A stretch of DNA of 64,000 nucleotides, from positions 1 to 64,000 of the forward strand of contig NW_021167086.1 in assembly GCF_003711515.1 (NCBI RefSeq), written 5' to 3'. The DNA is from Sodiomyces alkalinus F11 (taxonomy: Eukaryota > Ascomycota > Sordariomycetes > Glomerellales > Plectosphaerellaceae). The notes beneath the pieces were generated by a model. The model made no database searches. It saw only the letters and a list, made by a program, of their open reading frames with translations, and had not been told where the DNA came from. A program made the position numbers and the translations under genes. This document shows positions 52,791-63,586 of this stretch, one piece after another. Positions within the stretch are counted from its first letter, which is position 1, and each line of letters opens with the position of its first letter.

Positions 52791-54950
52791 ATGGACGGCC
52801 TGGATGAGTTTGAAAAGGCGCTTGCTGCAGAGAAAGGAGAAAAGGAGCGTATTGAGCGTGAAAAGGAAGAGCGAAGACAGAGGAAGAAGCACCGACACCA
52901 TCACCGACACGACCGCGAAGACCGCGACAGAGATTCCCAGCGTCACCGAGACAGAGATCGAGACCGTGATAGGCATCATCGCCACAAGTCAAGTCACCGC
53001 GACGAAGACAAAGAGGAGGAAAAGCGGCATCGCCATCATCGGTCAAGCCGCGCCGACGATGATGACAACCACAGACACAAGCGACGCAGGCATTCAGACG
53101 ACGAGGATGATCACGGTTCACGACGCAAGAGGCGAACCAGCACCGAAGAAAATACATTTGCCAATGTCCCGGATCCCAAGGAACAGCTTCCATTGCCAGA
53201 CGAGGAAAAGACGCCAGATGCGGTTGCTGCCGACCGTGGGCCACTCGCGAGGGATGCTTGGATGACCGCGCCTTCGGCACTGGACGTCGACTACGTGCAG
53301 CGTCGCGACAAAGCTACTGAACGGCCGGCTCGGGAAGAAGCCCCTCGTGTGGTGCACGATCGTGAAATCAATCGAGACATCGGGGACTTGAGTAACATCA
53401 ACCCCCTCGACAACGATATGCCCTCTGCCCCTGCCGAGCGGAAGGTTACCTACAAGTTCGGGGACCAGGGATCACAGTGGAGGATGATGAAGCTCAGAGC
53501 TGTCTGCACCGCGGCAGAGCAGACTGGGCGCTCGGTGGAAGACGTGGCCCTTGAGCGGTACGGCGACCTAGAAGATTTTGACGACGCTCGCGAAGAAAAG
53601 ATGGAGCTAGACAGGCGGAAGATATACGGCGAAGGCTACGTCGGAAAAGAACAGCCCACGGGAGACCTGTACCGCGAGCGTCTGGAGAAGCACCGAGCCA
53701 CGCAGAAGCGAGAAGCAGAAAGCTCCGCGGCGGAACTTGTCCAAGGGGCCGTCATCCCCGACCCTCCCATGCAGACGCCGATGGACCAGACCACGCTCAA
53801 CCGGTTGCGGGCGCAAATGGTCAAAGCCAAGTTACGCAGGGCGCCCGACGCCGCAAAGCTGGAAAAGGAATACAACGAAGCTGCGGCCAGCTTCGCGAAG
53901 AACGGGCCTCAGGCGGTGGTGCTCGGCGTGCAGGACAACCGGATGCTGGCAGGCACGCGGGCAGAGGTCAAGCAAGTCGAGACCAAGAGGGGCCGGGACC
54001 GAGGCCAAGTCGAAGAGAATGAGGACATGTCGATCGAGGATATGGTCCGCGAGGAGCGGCGGACGCGCGGACAAGCAGGAGGCGAGGGCATGAGGTTGGC
54101 CGAACGGATCGCCAAGGACTCGCGGTTCGACGACGACCTCGAATACATGGACGAGAACGCCGACAAGCTGGCGAAGCGGGTGTACAAGTCGGACATCAAC
54201 CTCAAGAACACGGCGGTCAACGAGTACCAGAAGCTGACGCGCATCCTCGAAAACTGCCCGCTCTGCTACCACGAAGACAAAGGCCAGCTGCCCATCGCGC
54301 CGGTCGTCTCGCTCGGGACGCGGGTGTACATGACGCTGCCGACGGAGCCGGAGGTCAGCGAGGGCGGCGCGGTGATCGTACCCCTGGCGCACCGCAAGAA
54401 CCTGCTCGAGTGCGACGACGACGAGTGGGAGGAGATGCGCAACTTCATGAAGTCCCTGACGAGGATGTACCACGAGAGGGGCCAGGACGTCATCTTCTAC
54501 GAAAACGCGGCGGCCCCGCAGCGACACCTGCACGCGGCCATGACGGCGCTGCCGATCCCGTACGAGGACGGGGCCATGGTGCCGGCCTACTTCCGGGAGG
54601 CGTTCCTGACGGCGGACGAGGAGTGGTCGCAGCACCGGAAAGTCATCGACACGGGGGCCAAGGCGGCGGAGGGCCTGGGTCGGATGGCGTTCCGGCGGTC
54701 GATTGCCAAGGAGATGCCGTACTTTCACGTGTGGTTCAACCTCGATGGCGGGTTGGGGCACATCATTGAGAATGCGGACATGTGGCCGCGGGGCGACCTT
54801 TTCGTGAGGGAAGTCGTGGGCGGCATCGTGGACGCGCCGCCGAACGTCATCAAGAAGCAGGGTCGTTGGAGGAGAGAAGACCCGAGGGTGGAAGGGTTCA
54901 AGAAGGGATGGAGGAAGTTTGACTGGACACGGATGCTTACGGAGGATTGA
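52791..54950 (+). CDS. CWF19: CWF19-like splicing factor
   Basis: Intron-free 719-aa frame from ATG 52791 (MDGLDEFEKALAAEKGEKE); upstream frame begins without ATG. Residues about 20-140 are a His/Arg/Asp/Lys-rich low-complexity region (RDRDRD, HRHH). The middle holds helical charged segments (RMMKLRAVCTAAEQTGRSVED). The C-terminal half is the CwfJ tandem: domain 1 with LENCPLCYHED and the HIT-like QRHLHAAM, and domain 2 with FHVWFNLDGGLGHIIENADM and GRWRREDPRVEGFKKGW. CWF19/Drn1 proteins bind the intron-lariat spliceosome and help lariat debranching in the nucleus. Length and order match family members of the Cwf19L2 type. Confidence 0.93.
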   Translation: MDGLDEFEKALAAEKGEKERIEREKEERRQRKKHRHHHRHDREDRDRDSQRHRDRDRDRDRHHRHKSSHRDEDKEEEKRHRHHRSSRADDDDNHRHKRRRHSDDEDDHGSRRKRRTSTEENTFANVPDPKEQLPLPDEEKTPDAVAADRGPLARDAWMTAPSALDVDYVQRRDKATERPAREEAPRVVHDREINRDIGDLSNINPLDNDMPSAPAERKVTYKFGDQGSQWRMMKLRAVCTAAEQTGRSVEDVALERYGDLEDFDDAREEKMELDRRKIYGEGYVGKEQPTGDLYRERLEKHRATQKREAESSAAELVQGAVIPDPPMQTPMDQTTLNRLRAQMVKAKLRRAPDAAKLEKEYNEAAASFAKNGPQAVVLGVQDNRMLAGTRAEVKQVETKRGRDRGQVEENEDMSIEDMVREERRTRGQAGGEGMRLAERIAKDSRFDDDLEYMDENADKLAKRVYKSDINLKNTAVNEYQKLTRILENCPLCYHEDKGQLPIAPVVSLGTRVYMTLPTEPEVSEGGAVIVPLAHRKNLLECDDDEWEEMRNFMKSLTRMYHERGQDVIFYENAAAPQRHLHAAMTALPIPYEDGAMVPAYFREAFLTADEEWSQHRKVIDTGAKAAEGLGRMAFRRSIAKEMPYFHVWFNLDGGLGHIIENADMWPRGDLFVREVVGGIVDAPPNVIKKQGRWRREDPRVEGFKKGWRKFDWTRMLTED

Positions 54951-55306
54951 GCTTTGAATAATAGGTCATGTCGCCGGCGATACTACAACAACATTGACTC
55001 TTTTAGCATTTTCTTCTCTTGTTCTGCTGGATGTGTTCTTGTAGCTCGAGCCCTGTCACCTCGTTAATGTACGGATGGAGACCCTGGCTTGCGATCATCC
55101 CGACGAGGCGGTACCCAGTACGGACACGGCCTGCAGAGTCAAGGGGAGTCAAGGTCAAAGGCGAGTAAAGGCCAGTGCCGGACCCACATTAAGACTGTGC
55201 CGGCTCGTGGGTACAGTACCAAGTAGTGTACTTCGTAGGAATGGAAGTACTCCGTCCATCGGAGACGTCCATCGGATTACTACTTCTCACAATCATTTAC
55301 ACAGAC
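54951..55306. other. Gene/transposon transition
   Basis: 356 bp between the CWF19-like gene and the gypsy element. Contains GTACAGTACCAAGTAGTGTACTTCGTAG (cores at 55211-55238), then ACACAGAC with the AGAC target copy at 55303-55306. Confidence 0.5.
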
Positions 55307-55434
55307 TATAGGGCAGGTCACCTGACCTGCCCTAGAGCAGCCCACTATAGCCTAAACTCCTCCGCCTATAGCTAGCTCGAGGGATCTTCCCTTAATTAAG
55401 TATCACTTAACCCACTATTTAGTAGCGCTATTTA
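55307..55434 (+). repeat. Gypsy 5' LTR
   Basis: Begins TATAGGGCAGGTCACC and ends GCGCTATTTA. Contains the perfect inverted repeat GGGCAGGTCA/TGACCTGCCC at 55311-55332. Equal in length to the right copy. Confidence 0.9.
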
Positions 55435-56689
55435 AATAGTGGTTAGTATAAGGGAACCAGCTATTTTACTTTAGCTAGGCTTATCTTATATATATTTATT
55501 TATTCTCTTTTTAACGAACTCTTTACCGACTATTTATTCCCTTTTTCTTTCTTTAGAAACCTTAGTAGATATCTACTAAGTGTTTTCGACTTATAAGTTT
55601 CTCGGGATATACCTCGTAGCGGAGATAAAAGAGGAGGTATTCTTTCTAGCTAAGCTAAATCCTCTTAATATATACCTACCGCGGTGAATAGAGAAAATTT
55701 TACTAAAGACGCGTTTTTAGAGTTATAACCGTTAGAGGACGGCTCCTGGACGGCGTTTTAGAGAAGCTCGGATAGATATAAAAATAATTCGGGAAGCTTT
55801 ATTACGATACCCTCTCTCCCCGGGAGGAGAGAGTGACCTTTAAAGCTATTAGAGCCGATATATCTTTACTATACTAACCTTTTATTAGGGCGATATCGCC
55901 TTAGTATTAGGAAAGGAAATCCTTATCCTACTAAAAACCGACTCTTCCGTTTTTAGGTCTAAAGACAAAAGTTCTTTCGGGCGATACGGCGGCGTTTAGG
56001 CGTAAGTTGCTAGCTAAACCTTAGAATATTAGCCGCGATTTCTAAGAACGGATTCTAGGACGGGGTACTTCTTTCCCTATCCTAGGTATAAGGATAAGAG
56101 CGAGCTAGCGACTTCGCCGGTATACGCCGATTAGATAAAGTTACTCCTTAGCTATAAAGAGCTAGGGAAAGACGAAGCGATTAGATAAAGTTGTTTTAGA
56201 AGCTATAACGCGTTTAGTTAAGGACTAGATAAATATATTTCCCCTGATAGTCGTGGAGGAATCTCTTCTATTACTTTTTCTCCTCTTTATCTTCGATAGC
56301 TTTTATTTTACGACTTTATAGAATTTAAATACTAGCTTAATAAGAGAAATTATAAGTCTCTTTTTATTTAGCTAATATCGGCTAAAATACCTTCTTCTTC
56401 TTACTTTCTAGTACCCGTTATTTCTCCCGCTACTTATATCTAAGGGATAAGACAGTTTACCTGCGTTAAAAATTCTATTACTAAGTTCGTCTAAGAGGTC
56501 GAGTTAACCTGCTATTACTCTTATAAATATAACTCCTATATCTCCTTTTATCACTAAGCCCTTTTTTATATAGAGGTAACCCTCTCCTTAATATTCGTCT
56601 TCTTTATCGGAAGTGACTTTCACGGCGACTTTTCCTACTATAGCCGCTACTTTATAAATAAACTTTTCTCCTTTTAACTCCTTCGATAT

Positions 56690-59600
56690 AACAAGCTAAG
56701 TAGGATAGGCCGCCGGAGCCGTGTCTAAGTTTACCGGCACGGGTATAGCCTATCTAACCACGGAATTTCTAAGCGATATTAAAGATATCGTTAATATACT
56801 TTTAGATAGAATCTCTCCGGAGGCTAAGAAGAGGCAGAAACTCCGGTTAATACGTATTAATTTAGCCGGACACGCCCGGGCGTAGTGGTAAATATTAGAC
56901 GCAGATACCCGTAATAGTTAGGAGAAAACTAAGATAAAGTTCTAAGCTAAGTTTAAGGATAAGATAAGCTAGCGAGACGGCTAAGCGATTATAGAAGTTT
57001 CTATATTCTAACGAAAGGCTAAAGAGTAGCTTATCGACTACCTTAAAAGAGCGTTTAAGTTAAATATAAAGCCTATATCCCCGGAGCTATATCTCCTCCT
57101 CGCCTAACGCCTATACGAGTATATAGTAGATAGTAAGATTAACTCCTACCTTAGGGAATAAGTTAAGGACCGGCTTATAGCTTCTAGTAAGACGGTCTAC
57201 GGAGTTCTCGATAAGTCCGTTATATTTAAGAATATTAAATATACTATTATTCAGGTCGCTAAGGGTACTTACGATATATCCGACCTTTTAGACGATAAGG
57301 ATAGTACGAATAACCTTAGTATAGTAGAAGCTCTAAAAGGTATTAGTAAGTTTAGTAAGTCCTATAAAAAGTAGATAAACGCGGTTATCTATAAGTTAGC
57401 GGATCTTAGTATTCGCCTAGCGTAAAGCCGCCTATATAATCCTAACGCTTCTTTTTCCTCTTCTAATACCTGTCTAAAGACTGCTTTTTTATACCCCTTA
57501 AATATAGAGTGAGTTTTCTGCTTTAGTTACGGCGGGTAGGGATATCTTCTCCGAGATCACCCGGTAAAAGGCTTAAGGGAATAATAGTAATAGCGAAGGG
57601 AGACCTAGGAAGCACGTAAAGACGAGATACTTACAGCGATAGCCTCCGAATCTATAGGAGAAGATAAGGTGCTAGACGCTCCTTAGGAAGAGGAGGAATA
57701 TAAGCTATATATACTAGAGTAGTAGGGAGAAATACTACTACTTATAGTATTATTAAGTATTCCGAGACTATCGCCCTAATATCACTACGCGAACCTAGCG
57801 CCTCCCTCCTAAGATTCACTTTATATAGGATTTTTAAAAATTAAGAGGTCCCCATACCGGTTCGATTTTCTTTATATATTTCGAGATTTAGCCTTTATTT
57901 CTTTATCTAAGGCTAAAAGCTGGTTTAAAACCTCGAATATCGATATCGGTTCTATAGCCGATACTTCTAAGAAAAGGGGCTTAGTAAAAGTCCTTCTATA
58001 TACTTATCGAGACGTTTTCGCTACTACGCTCTAGGATATTAAAGTTACTCCTAGACTTATATACCGGATTACTTTAAAACCGGACGCTTAACCCCTTTTA
58101 AAATAGCGTTAATAGCGATATAGGCACTAATAGCGAGAATTCGCTAAGCGTGCTATACCCGAGATAGAGCGGGCCGGAATTCTTATAAAGGCTTTCTTAG
58201 CGCCTTAGGTAGCGCCGACTCTTTACCCGCTAAAGCCTAGAGAGAAAGAAGTCCTGCGAGTAGTCTATGATTTTCGAATTATTAACGCCGCCTTAGAGTG
58301 GCCTGCTTATCCTTATTATAATCTGGAAACCGATATCGATTCCGTGTAATAGGGCCGCCCTATAGTATACTCTAGCTACGACGCCTTTAACGGGTTTTAG
58401 GGTATCTAACTCGACCCGGCTTCGCGAGACCTATTTATAGTAACCGGACCTAATAGCACCTGGTATTATACCCGTATACCGTAAGGTCTTTTAGGCTCCC
58501 CTAGTATATACGCTTATTTCGGTAACCTTATCTTTAGAGACTTCTTCGACGATAAAAACGGTATACTAGATCCGAATATATACTATCCTTCTATCCTAGG
58601 ATATATACGTGAACTAGAGATAAAACTTTTTATCTATATCAATAACCATAATATAAGCAGTACTAATTTCTTTTAACACTTTATTTACCTTTAGGTATAT
58701 TATTTTCCTAGAGTAGTCTAGGGACTGATCGGCCTCTCTATAAAGAAATATCACTTCTTCCTTAACTACCTAGACCCGGTAGGTATATATATATATAATA
58801 GACGAATTCGACCTAGCTATAAATATCGCGATAAGTTTTTAGACTTCGCTTATAAGTTCTTATAGGCGCCCCTAATATCCTGGGAAGAGATTTAGCCTCT
58901 CTTATAATACACCCCGCCTTTTCGGAAATTTATCCTAGGCCGAGCGGGGCTCGAAGATATTATTAAGGACGCCTTTTAGGAATATATACTTACTACTACC
59001 CCGCTTAGTAAGCTAAGTATTCGTAAGTAGTGTGTCCGAAGAGTAACACCGGCCTAGGGATAAGAGTAGGCGGAGGCTCTTTAGAAACTCTGTGAAAAGA
59101 TTTAGTATAGGGTGATTTTTGGAGTAGTCGACAGAGTATAGTTTTATATCTTAGCGGATATATCTAACTATGGCTTAGGAGCGGTGCTGCTATAACTAGA
59201 TAGTAATCGATTCCCGGCGAGTTTATAAATTACTAATAAGAACTAGAGCTCCGTTAAAGTGATTTAGTTTATATCGTTTAGTCTTATAGAGGCTAAATGT
59301 CGCTATACTATACCGGAAAAAGAGACCCTCGCCGTCCTACGGGCGCTTTAGGAGATATAGTGGCTTATACTGTCTAGTCCTTACCCCGTGATAGTATATA
59401 TAGATTATCTTAGCCTTATATAATCTATAAATAAATTTACCGAAATATAGACTAAGCTTCTTAAGTGGTTAGAGAAGCTTATAGAATTCGATTATATCTA
59501 TATCCACTATTTAAATATATAAAAGGTTATTAAAGTTACGGACGGTCTTAGCCGTATACCCGTAAGGGTTTAGGATAACCCGAGACTATTTTAGAGGCGC

Positions 59601-61450
59601 TAGGCGTTAGAATACTCCTTTAAGGAAGGCTAACTCACCGTTATTACTCCGGATAGGCTTATATTAACTTCAACTAAGCCGACTCGGGATAAATCGCTCT
59701 TTAAATTAGGTAAAGGAGGGATATAGCTCGGCAATTAGATCAGTACTTTAGATGCTAGTATAGCTATATTAGAGGATTTACGGAAGCGGTCGGTATTACT
59801 ACGGCCTATAGCAGGGCCTACGGATATCTTATAGGAGATAAGGTAAGATTTGCTACGATAGCTCCTTAGAATATAGGGTTTAGGTGAATAGTACGGGTAG
59901 GTTATTCGCCGTATTATTCTAGACCCGGATAGTTTTACTAAGGAGAATAAATAATAGCGTCGCGTGATTATATATATTAGCGATATATATTATATCTACG
60001 GTATTTATCTATATAAGGTGGAGTTAGACGATTCGCTAGTATATTATATCTCCCGCTAGGATATAGTGAAAATCCTAAGGCGTTTTTATAACGATAGCGG
60101 ATATTATAGTATTAAGATTATATTAGCGAACTTCAAGGGCAGATACTATTAGCCTAATAGAGTAAAAGATTTAATAACTTACGTTCGCTTTTATGAAGTC
60201 TATTAGTAAATTTCGCCTCGATTACCGAAACTTCCGCTAGGACGCGTTATAGTCTCTTATCCTTTTAAGTTAGTGGGTATAGACTTTATAGGACTAATCT
60301 TAGCGCCCTCCTAAGATAGAGATCGGTATATTTTAGTACTAATCGACTATATAATACGCTGTATCCTGTTATTCCCGATAGCGGTGGTAGATACGGTGTT
60401 AGTTTATAATAAGCTATGTACTAGGATAGTAGTAGTTTTCGGGTGGCCTAAGTTCTTTTACTACGATAACGGATTATATTTTAAGAATATTATATTAGAG
60501 GCTATTACCCGTTTTTATAGCTCGACGATAATTTTCGGGCTAGTTTTATACCTAAACTCGATAGGCCTACTAGAAAGCGTAGTTAAGTTAGTAAAAGTAT
60601 AGCTACGAAAATACGCTATATCGTGTTCGCCTAATAAGAAGATAAGGGGAGACGTTTCCCGATAGTATTTAGAGGTGCCTAATATCGCGTAAAGACTAAA
60701 TACTAGTTACCTAGCGGTGATTAGCACCTTACTAGCGAGGGCTATATTCGGTTTTAGCCCCTTTTATAGCGATAACGCTATAGTGGAGAGCGAGGACTTA
60801 GAGTAGGCTTAAGAGTACCGTGATAGAGGGATGGATACCTTATACACGACACTACGATAATACTTCCTAACTAAACGGGGGACTCTTCTACGCGTTATTA
60901 AGCTAGAAGAGTATCTAGAGGTATTATTGGACCTGGACGGGTTTTATCACTTTACGTCCTTAGATATTCTGATAGAGGATTAAGATAAGCGTTAACTTCG
61001 ATATAACCGGTTCGATATTAGGATAATAGATAGGGACGAAATACCTTTACTATAAGTCGCGCGGAAAATACACCCTAGTATACTTATATAGGAATTAGCG
61101 GATAAGTTAGGTAAATCGATTTCGAAGTTTAACCCGACTTAGGTCGGTCCGTATAGGCTATTTAAGGCGGCGTCTCCGGTATCTTAGTGGACCACAATAT
61201 AGCTAGAGTATCCGCTACGCTAAGTGGAGAAAGATAACTATAGAAAGATATATATCGACTACCTTAAGCCCGTTATAGTAAGACTATACTATTTACGGGA
61301 TAGAGATATTATAGCGGCTAATGCTTAGAGGAAGAGAGTATCAGTTAGGACGTAGATTAACGGGATTCAGATAATTAATTTACAAGTAGCCCCGTTATAT
61401 TATATACGTATACTGGAAGAGGAGGATATCGGCAGTGGTTTTTAAGGGTA
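56690..61450 (+). pseudogene. Gypsy gag-pol pseudogene
   Basis: Frames interrupted by TAA/TAG contain a Gag-like region (RLIRINLAGHARA, LYLLLA, LREQVKDRL-like patches with stops at Gln/Trp positions), RT with GLLGSPSIYAYFGNL and YINNHNI (both aspartates of the catalytic pair read Asn), RNase H with ADISNYGLGAVLLQLD and EAKCRYTIPEKETLAVLRAL, and integrase with VGIDFIGLILAPS and an open 72-codon piece at 60384-60602. A terminal chromo-like segment was not recognised. It cannot produce active enzymes. Confidence 0.85.
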
Positions 61451-61554
61451 TCACGATAGCAGGATTTAGGGTTTATAGAGGTTTTCTGGTGTGGTTTTAC
61501 AGGTTCTATTAAGTTATCCAGCTTAGGGATAAGCTGCTATCGAGTTGGACGGGT

Positions 61555-61682
61555 TATAGGGTAGATTAGGTGACCTGCCCTAGAGTAGCCTATTATAGCC
61601 TAAACTCCTCCGCCTATAGCTAGCTCGAGGGATCTTCCCTTAATTAAGCATTACTTAACCCACTGTTTGGCAGCGCTATTTA
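61555..61682 (+). repeat. Gypsy 3' LTR
   Basis: Begins TATAGGGTAGATTAGG and ends GCGCTATTTA. Differences from the left LTR are mostly transitions; here the left arm of the palindrome is decayed (GGGTAGATTA) while the right arm TGACCTGCCC is kept. Confidence 0.9.
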
Positions 61683-62646
61683 AGACCAAACTAAAATTAT
61701 CTCGGGAGACTTGCAAGGTATCCGTAATCACCTTAAGGTACAGAGTACATTGAACCTTGTGGTCAAACAACCCCACAGCGCCGAGTTGTCCAAGGCGCTA
61801 CCTCAGCTACCTAGGTAATAAAGCATTGTGCACAGGATGTTTGGCGCGACTGGGCGCTCTAGTCCGCAACAGGACACCCTTTCTTATGGTCCCCTCCTTT
61901 TCTCGTTCTCTATTTCCCGCCCTCCTCTCTAATCATCATCATTTTCCTCACCTTTTTATAGCCTTCCTGTCCTACCGAAAGACATTACAATACAAATAGC
62001 AGTCGACAATTCGACCATTTCTTCAACCCTATATTCAATCCAGCATCTCTTTTTTTTTTTTTTTTTTTTTTGTTGTTGAAATCTCTGTCGACGCAGGGCC
62101 ACCAGCCACCAGCCACCGACCACAATCACATTGTGGGACCCCTTGGCGGCGACACGTTTCTCCCCATTCCGAACAGCCCTCTTTCGTCATCAAATCCTCA
62201 TCGCTTTTGCCCCCTCGACAAGGAAACCGGGAACGCACTTCACATTCCCTTCCCAAACATCAACGTCGAACGTGGTGGGAAAAAGAGCAGCAAGATCATC
62301 ATATTCTCCGGTTTTGTTCCGCTTCTCAGAGCACACACCACCCTTCAACATGTCTTGGGAACTGTCGCGGCGTCGCCTCGCTCGGGTCATTAACAGCAAA
62401 TACATCTACGGGCGTCTGGTACGGTTTCCCCACTCAGAACACAGGGTACCTCGACATAGCATCGCACTACCTTCCGTCGTGTTCCTTCTTCGCGTTTCAT
62501 GCTTTTTTTGTTCCTTCCCATTTTATTTCCTGTCGACGTAATTTGTTTACAGCATTCAGGAAGCCATCATCACTCTTGTGCTAACCCGGTCTTCTCTTCT
62601 CGTCACATTGTAGCCTTTGTTGCACGCCATCATATTCTTCATCGAA
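61683..62646. promoter_or_regulatory. Upstream region of the Mpv17/PMP22 gene
   Basis: About 960 bp with ACCTTAAGGTAC near 61729-61740, pyrimidine-rich DNA, a T22 run at 62050-62071, and a probable intron 62419-62613 (GTACGG...TTGTAG, branch GCTAACC near 62578) that either lies in the 5' UTR or joins an upstream coding exon at 62350-62418. Confidence 0.6.
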
Positions 62647-63586
62647 ATGGCCCTCCTCGCTAGGCTGACCGCACGGTTCAACGCCTACTATGAAGAACGA
62701 CCGCGTATGTTTCCTTCCTCCCCCATCGTCTTTTGGTCTTCCTTGGATTGTCCGCTAGATGGAAGAGAATAAGAATAAAAGCTGACGGATAGCACCACCT
62801 CGAGTAGTCCTCACGATGATGGTCACCAACGCCATCTTGGGTGGCATCGCCGACACGACCGCCCAAACCATCACAATCCTCCGCCAGACAGCCCTCCGAA
62901 AACCCGGCGGCGTAGGCAAAGACGACGACATCGCCATCGAGATCCACGAACTCGACCGGAAGAATCCGATGCTCGACCGCGACCTGATCCCCGAGTCGAA
63001 GCTGCTGCCGCCGCCCTTCGACTTTGAGCGCCTCACCCGCTTCATGGCCTACGGCTTCGGCATGGCCCCCGTGCAGTTCAAGTGGTTCAAGTTCCTGTCG
63101 AAGGCGTTCCCCATCACCAAGGAGGCGGCGTTCGGGCCGGCGATGAAGCGGGTGGCGTTCGACCAGCTCGTGTTCGCGCCGCTCGGTATCGCCTGCTTCT
63201 TTACCGTCATGACCGTCGCCGAGGGGGGCGGCCGCAGGGCCGTCTGCAACAAGCTTCGCGACATGTACGTCCCGACGCTCAAGGCCAACTTCCTGCTATG
63301 GCCCGCCGTGCAGGTCATCAACTTTCGCCTGATGCCGGTGCAGTTCCAGCTGGTGAGTCTTTCAGTTCTCTGTTGCCCTGTATCAGGTTTCTGGTTCAGT
63401 TGTCTCGTATCGTTTCGTATTCAACGGACAAGTGGCTGACATGGAGCCCTCCCTCCCCACGTTGTACAGCCCTTCGTCTCTACTGTCGGTATTGCTTGGA
63501 CGGCATACCTCTCTCTGACCAACTCGGCTGAAGATGTCGACATGCGAACAAGCCAAAACGGACCTTCCGACATTCGTCTTTCTTAA
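62647..63586 (+). CDS. Mpv17/PMP22 family membrane protein
   Basis: Exons 62647-62704, 62793-63352 and 63470-63586 give 244 aa from ATG 62647 (MALLARLTARFNAYYEERP). Introns: GTATGT...GGATAG with GCTGAC branch, and GTGAGT...TACAG. Family features: VVLTMMVTNAILGGIADTTAQ, MAYGFGMAPVQFKWFKFL, KRVAFDQLVFAPLGIACFF, LKANFLLWPAVQVINFRLMP and, across the last splice, FQLPFVSTVGIAWTAYLSL. The family has four TM segments and members lie in the inner mitochondrial or peroxisomal membrane with a pore- or stress-related role; location here is not decided. An in-frame upstream exon (62350-62418, MSWELSRRRLARV) could add 34 residues. Confidence 0.92.

Larger units (their letters stand above)
55307..61682 (+). 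mobile_element. Complete but RIP-inactivated Ty3/gypsy retrotransposon
   Basis: Two 128-bp LTRs (55307-55434, 61555-61682) are flanked by identical AGAC (55303-55306, 61683-61686), a target-site duplication. The plus strand carries, in order, Gag (about 56700-57600) with a decayed zinc knuckle (CFSYGG...GYLLRDH near 57520-57570), RT (about 58250-58700; SSYDAFNGFQGIQLDP-like and YINNHNI in place of a Y-x-D-D box), RNase H (about 59150-59600) and integrase (about 60230-60650). RT, RNase H, integrase order is gypsy. Stops are frequent and nearly all TAA/TAG. A 22-bp palindrome sits at the start of the LTR. Confidence 0.92.

Noticed and set aside
53832..54761. A 309-codon minus-strand frame opposite CWF19
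   Set aside because: Shadow of the CwfJ domains, which are clearly coded on the plus strand.
55436..55456. TAGTGGTTAGTATAAGG directly after the left gypsy LTR, resembling a tRNA D-arm or A box
   Set aside because: It is in tRNA-sense orientation, so it cannot be a simple primer-binding site, and no B box or cloverleaf follows.
60384..60602. 72-codon open frame in the gypsy element as a separate gene
   Set aside because: It is the surviving open piece of the element's integrase, bounded by RIP stops.
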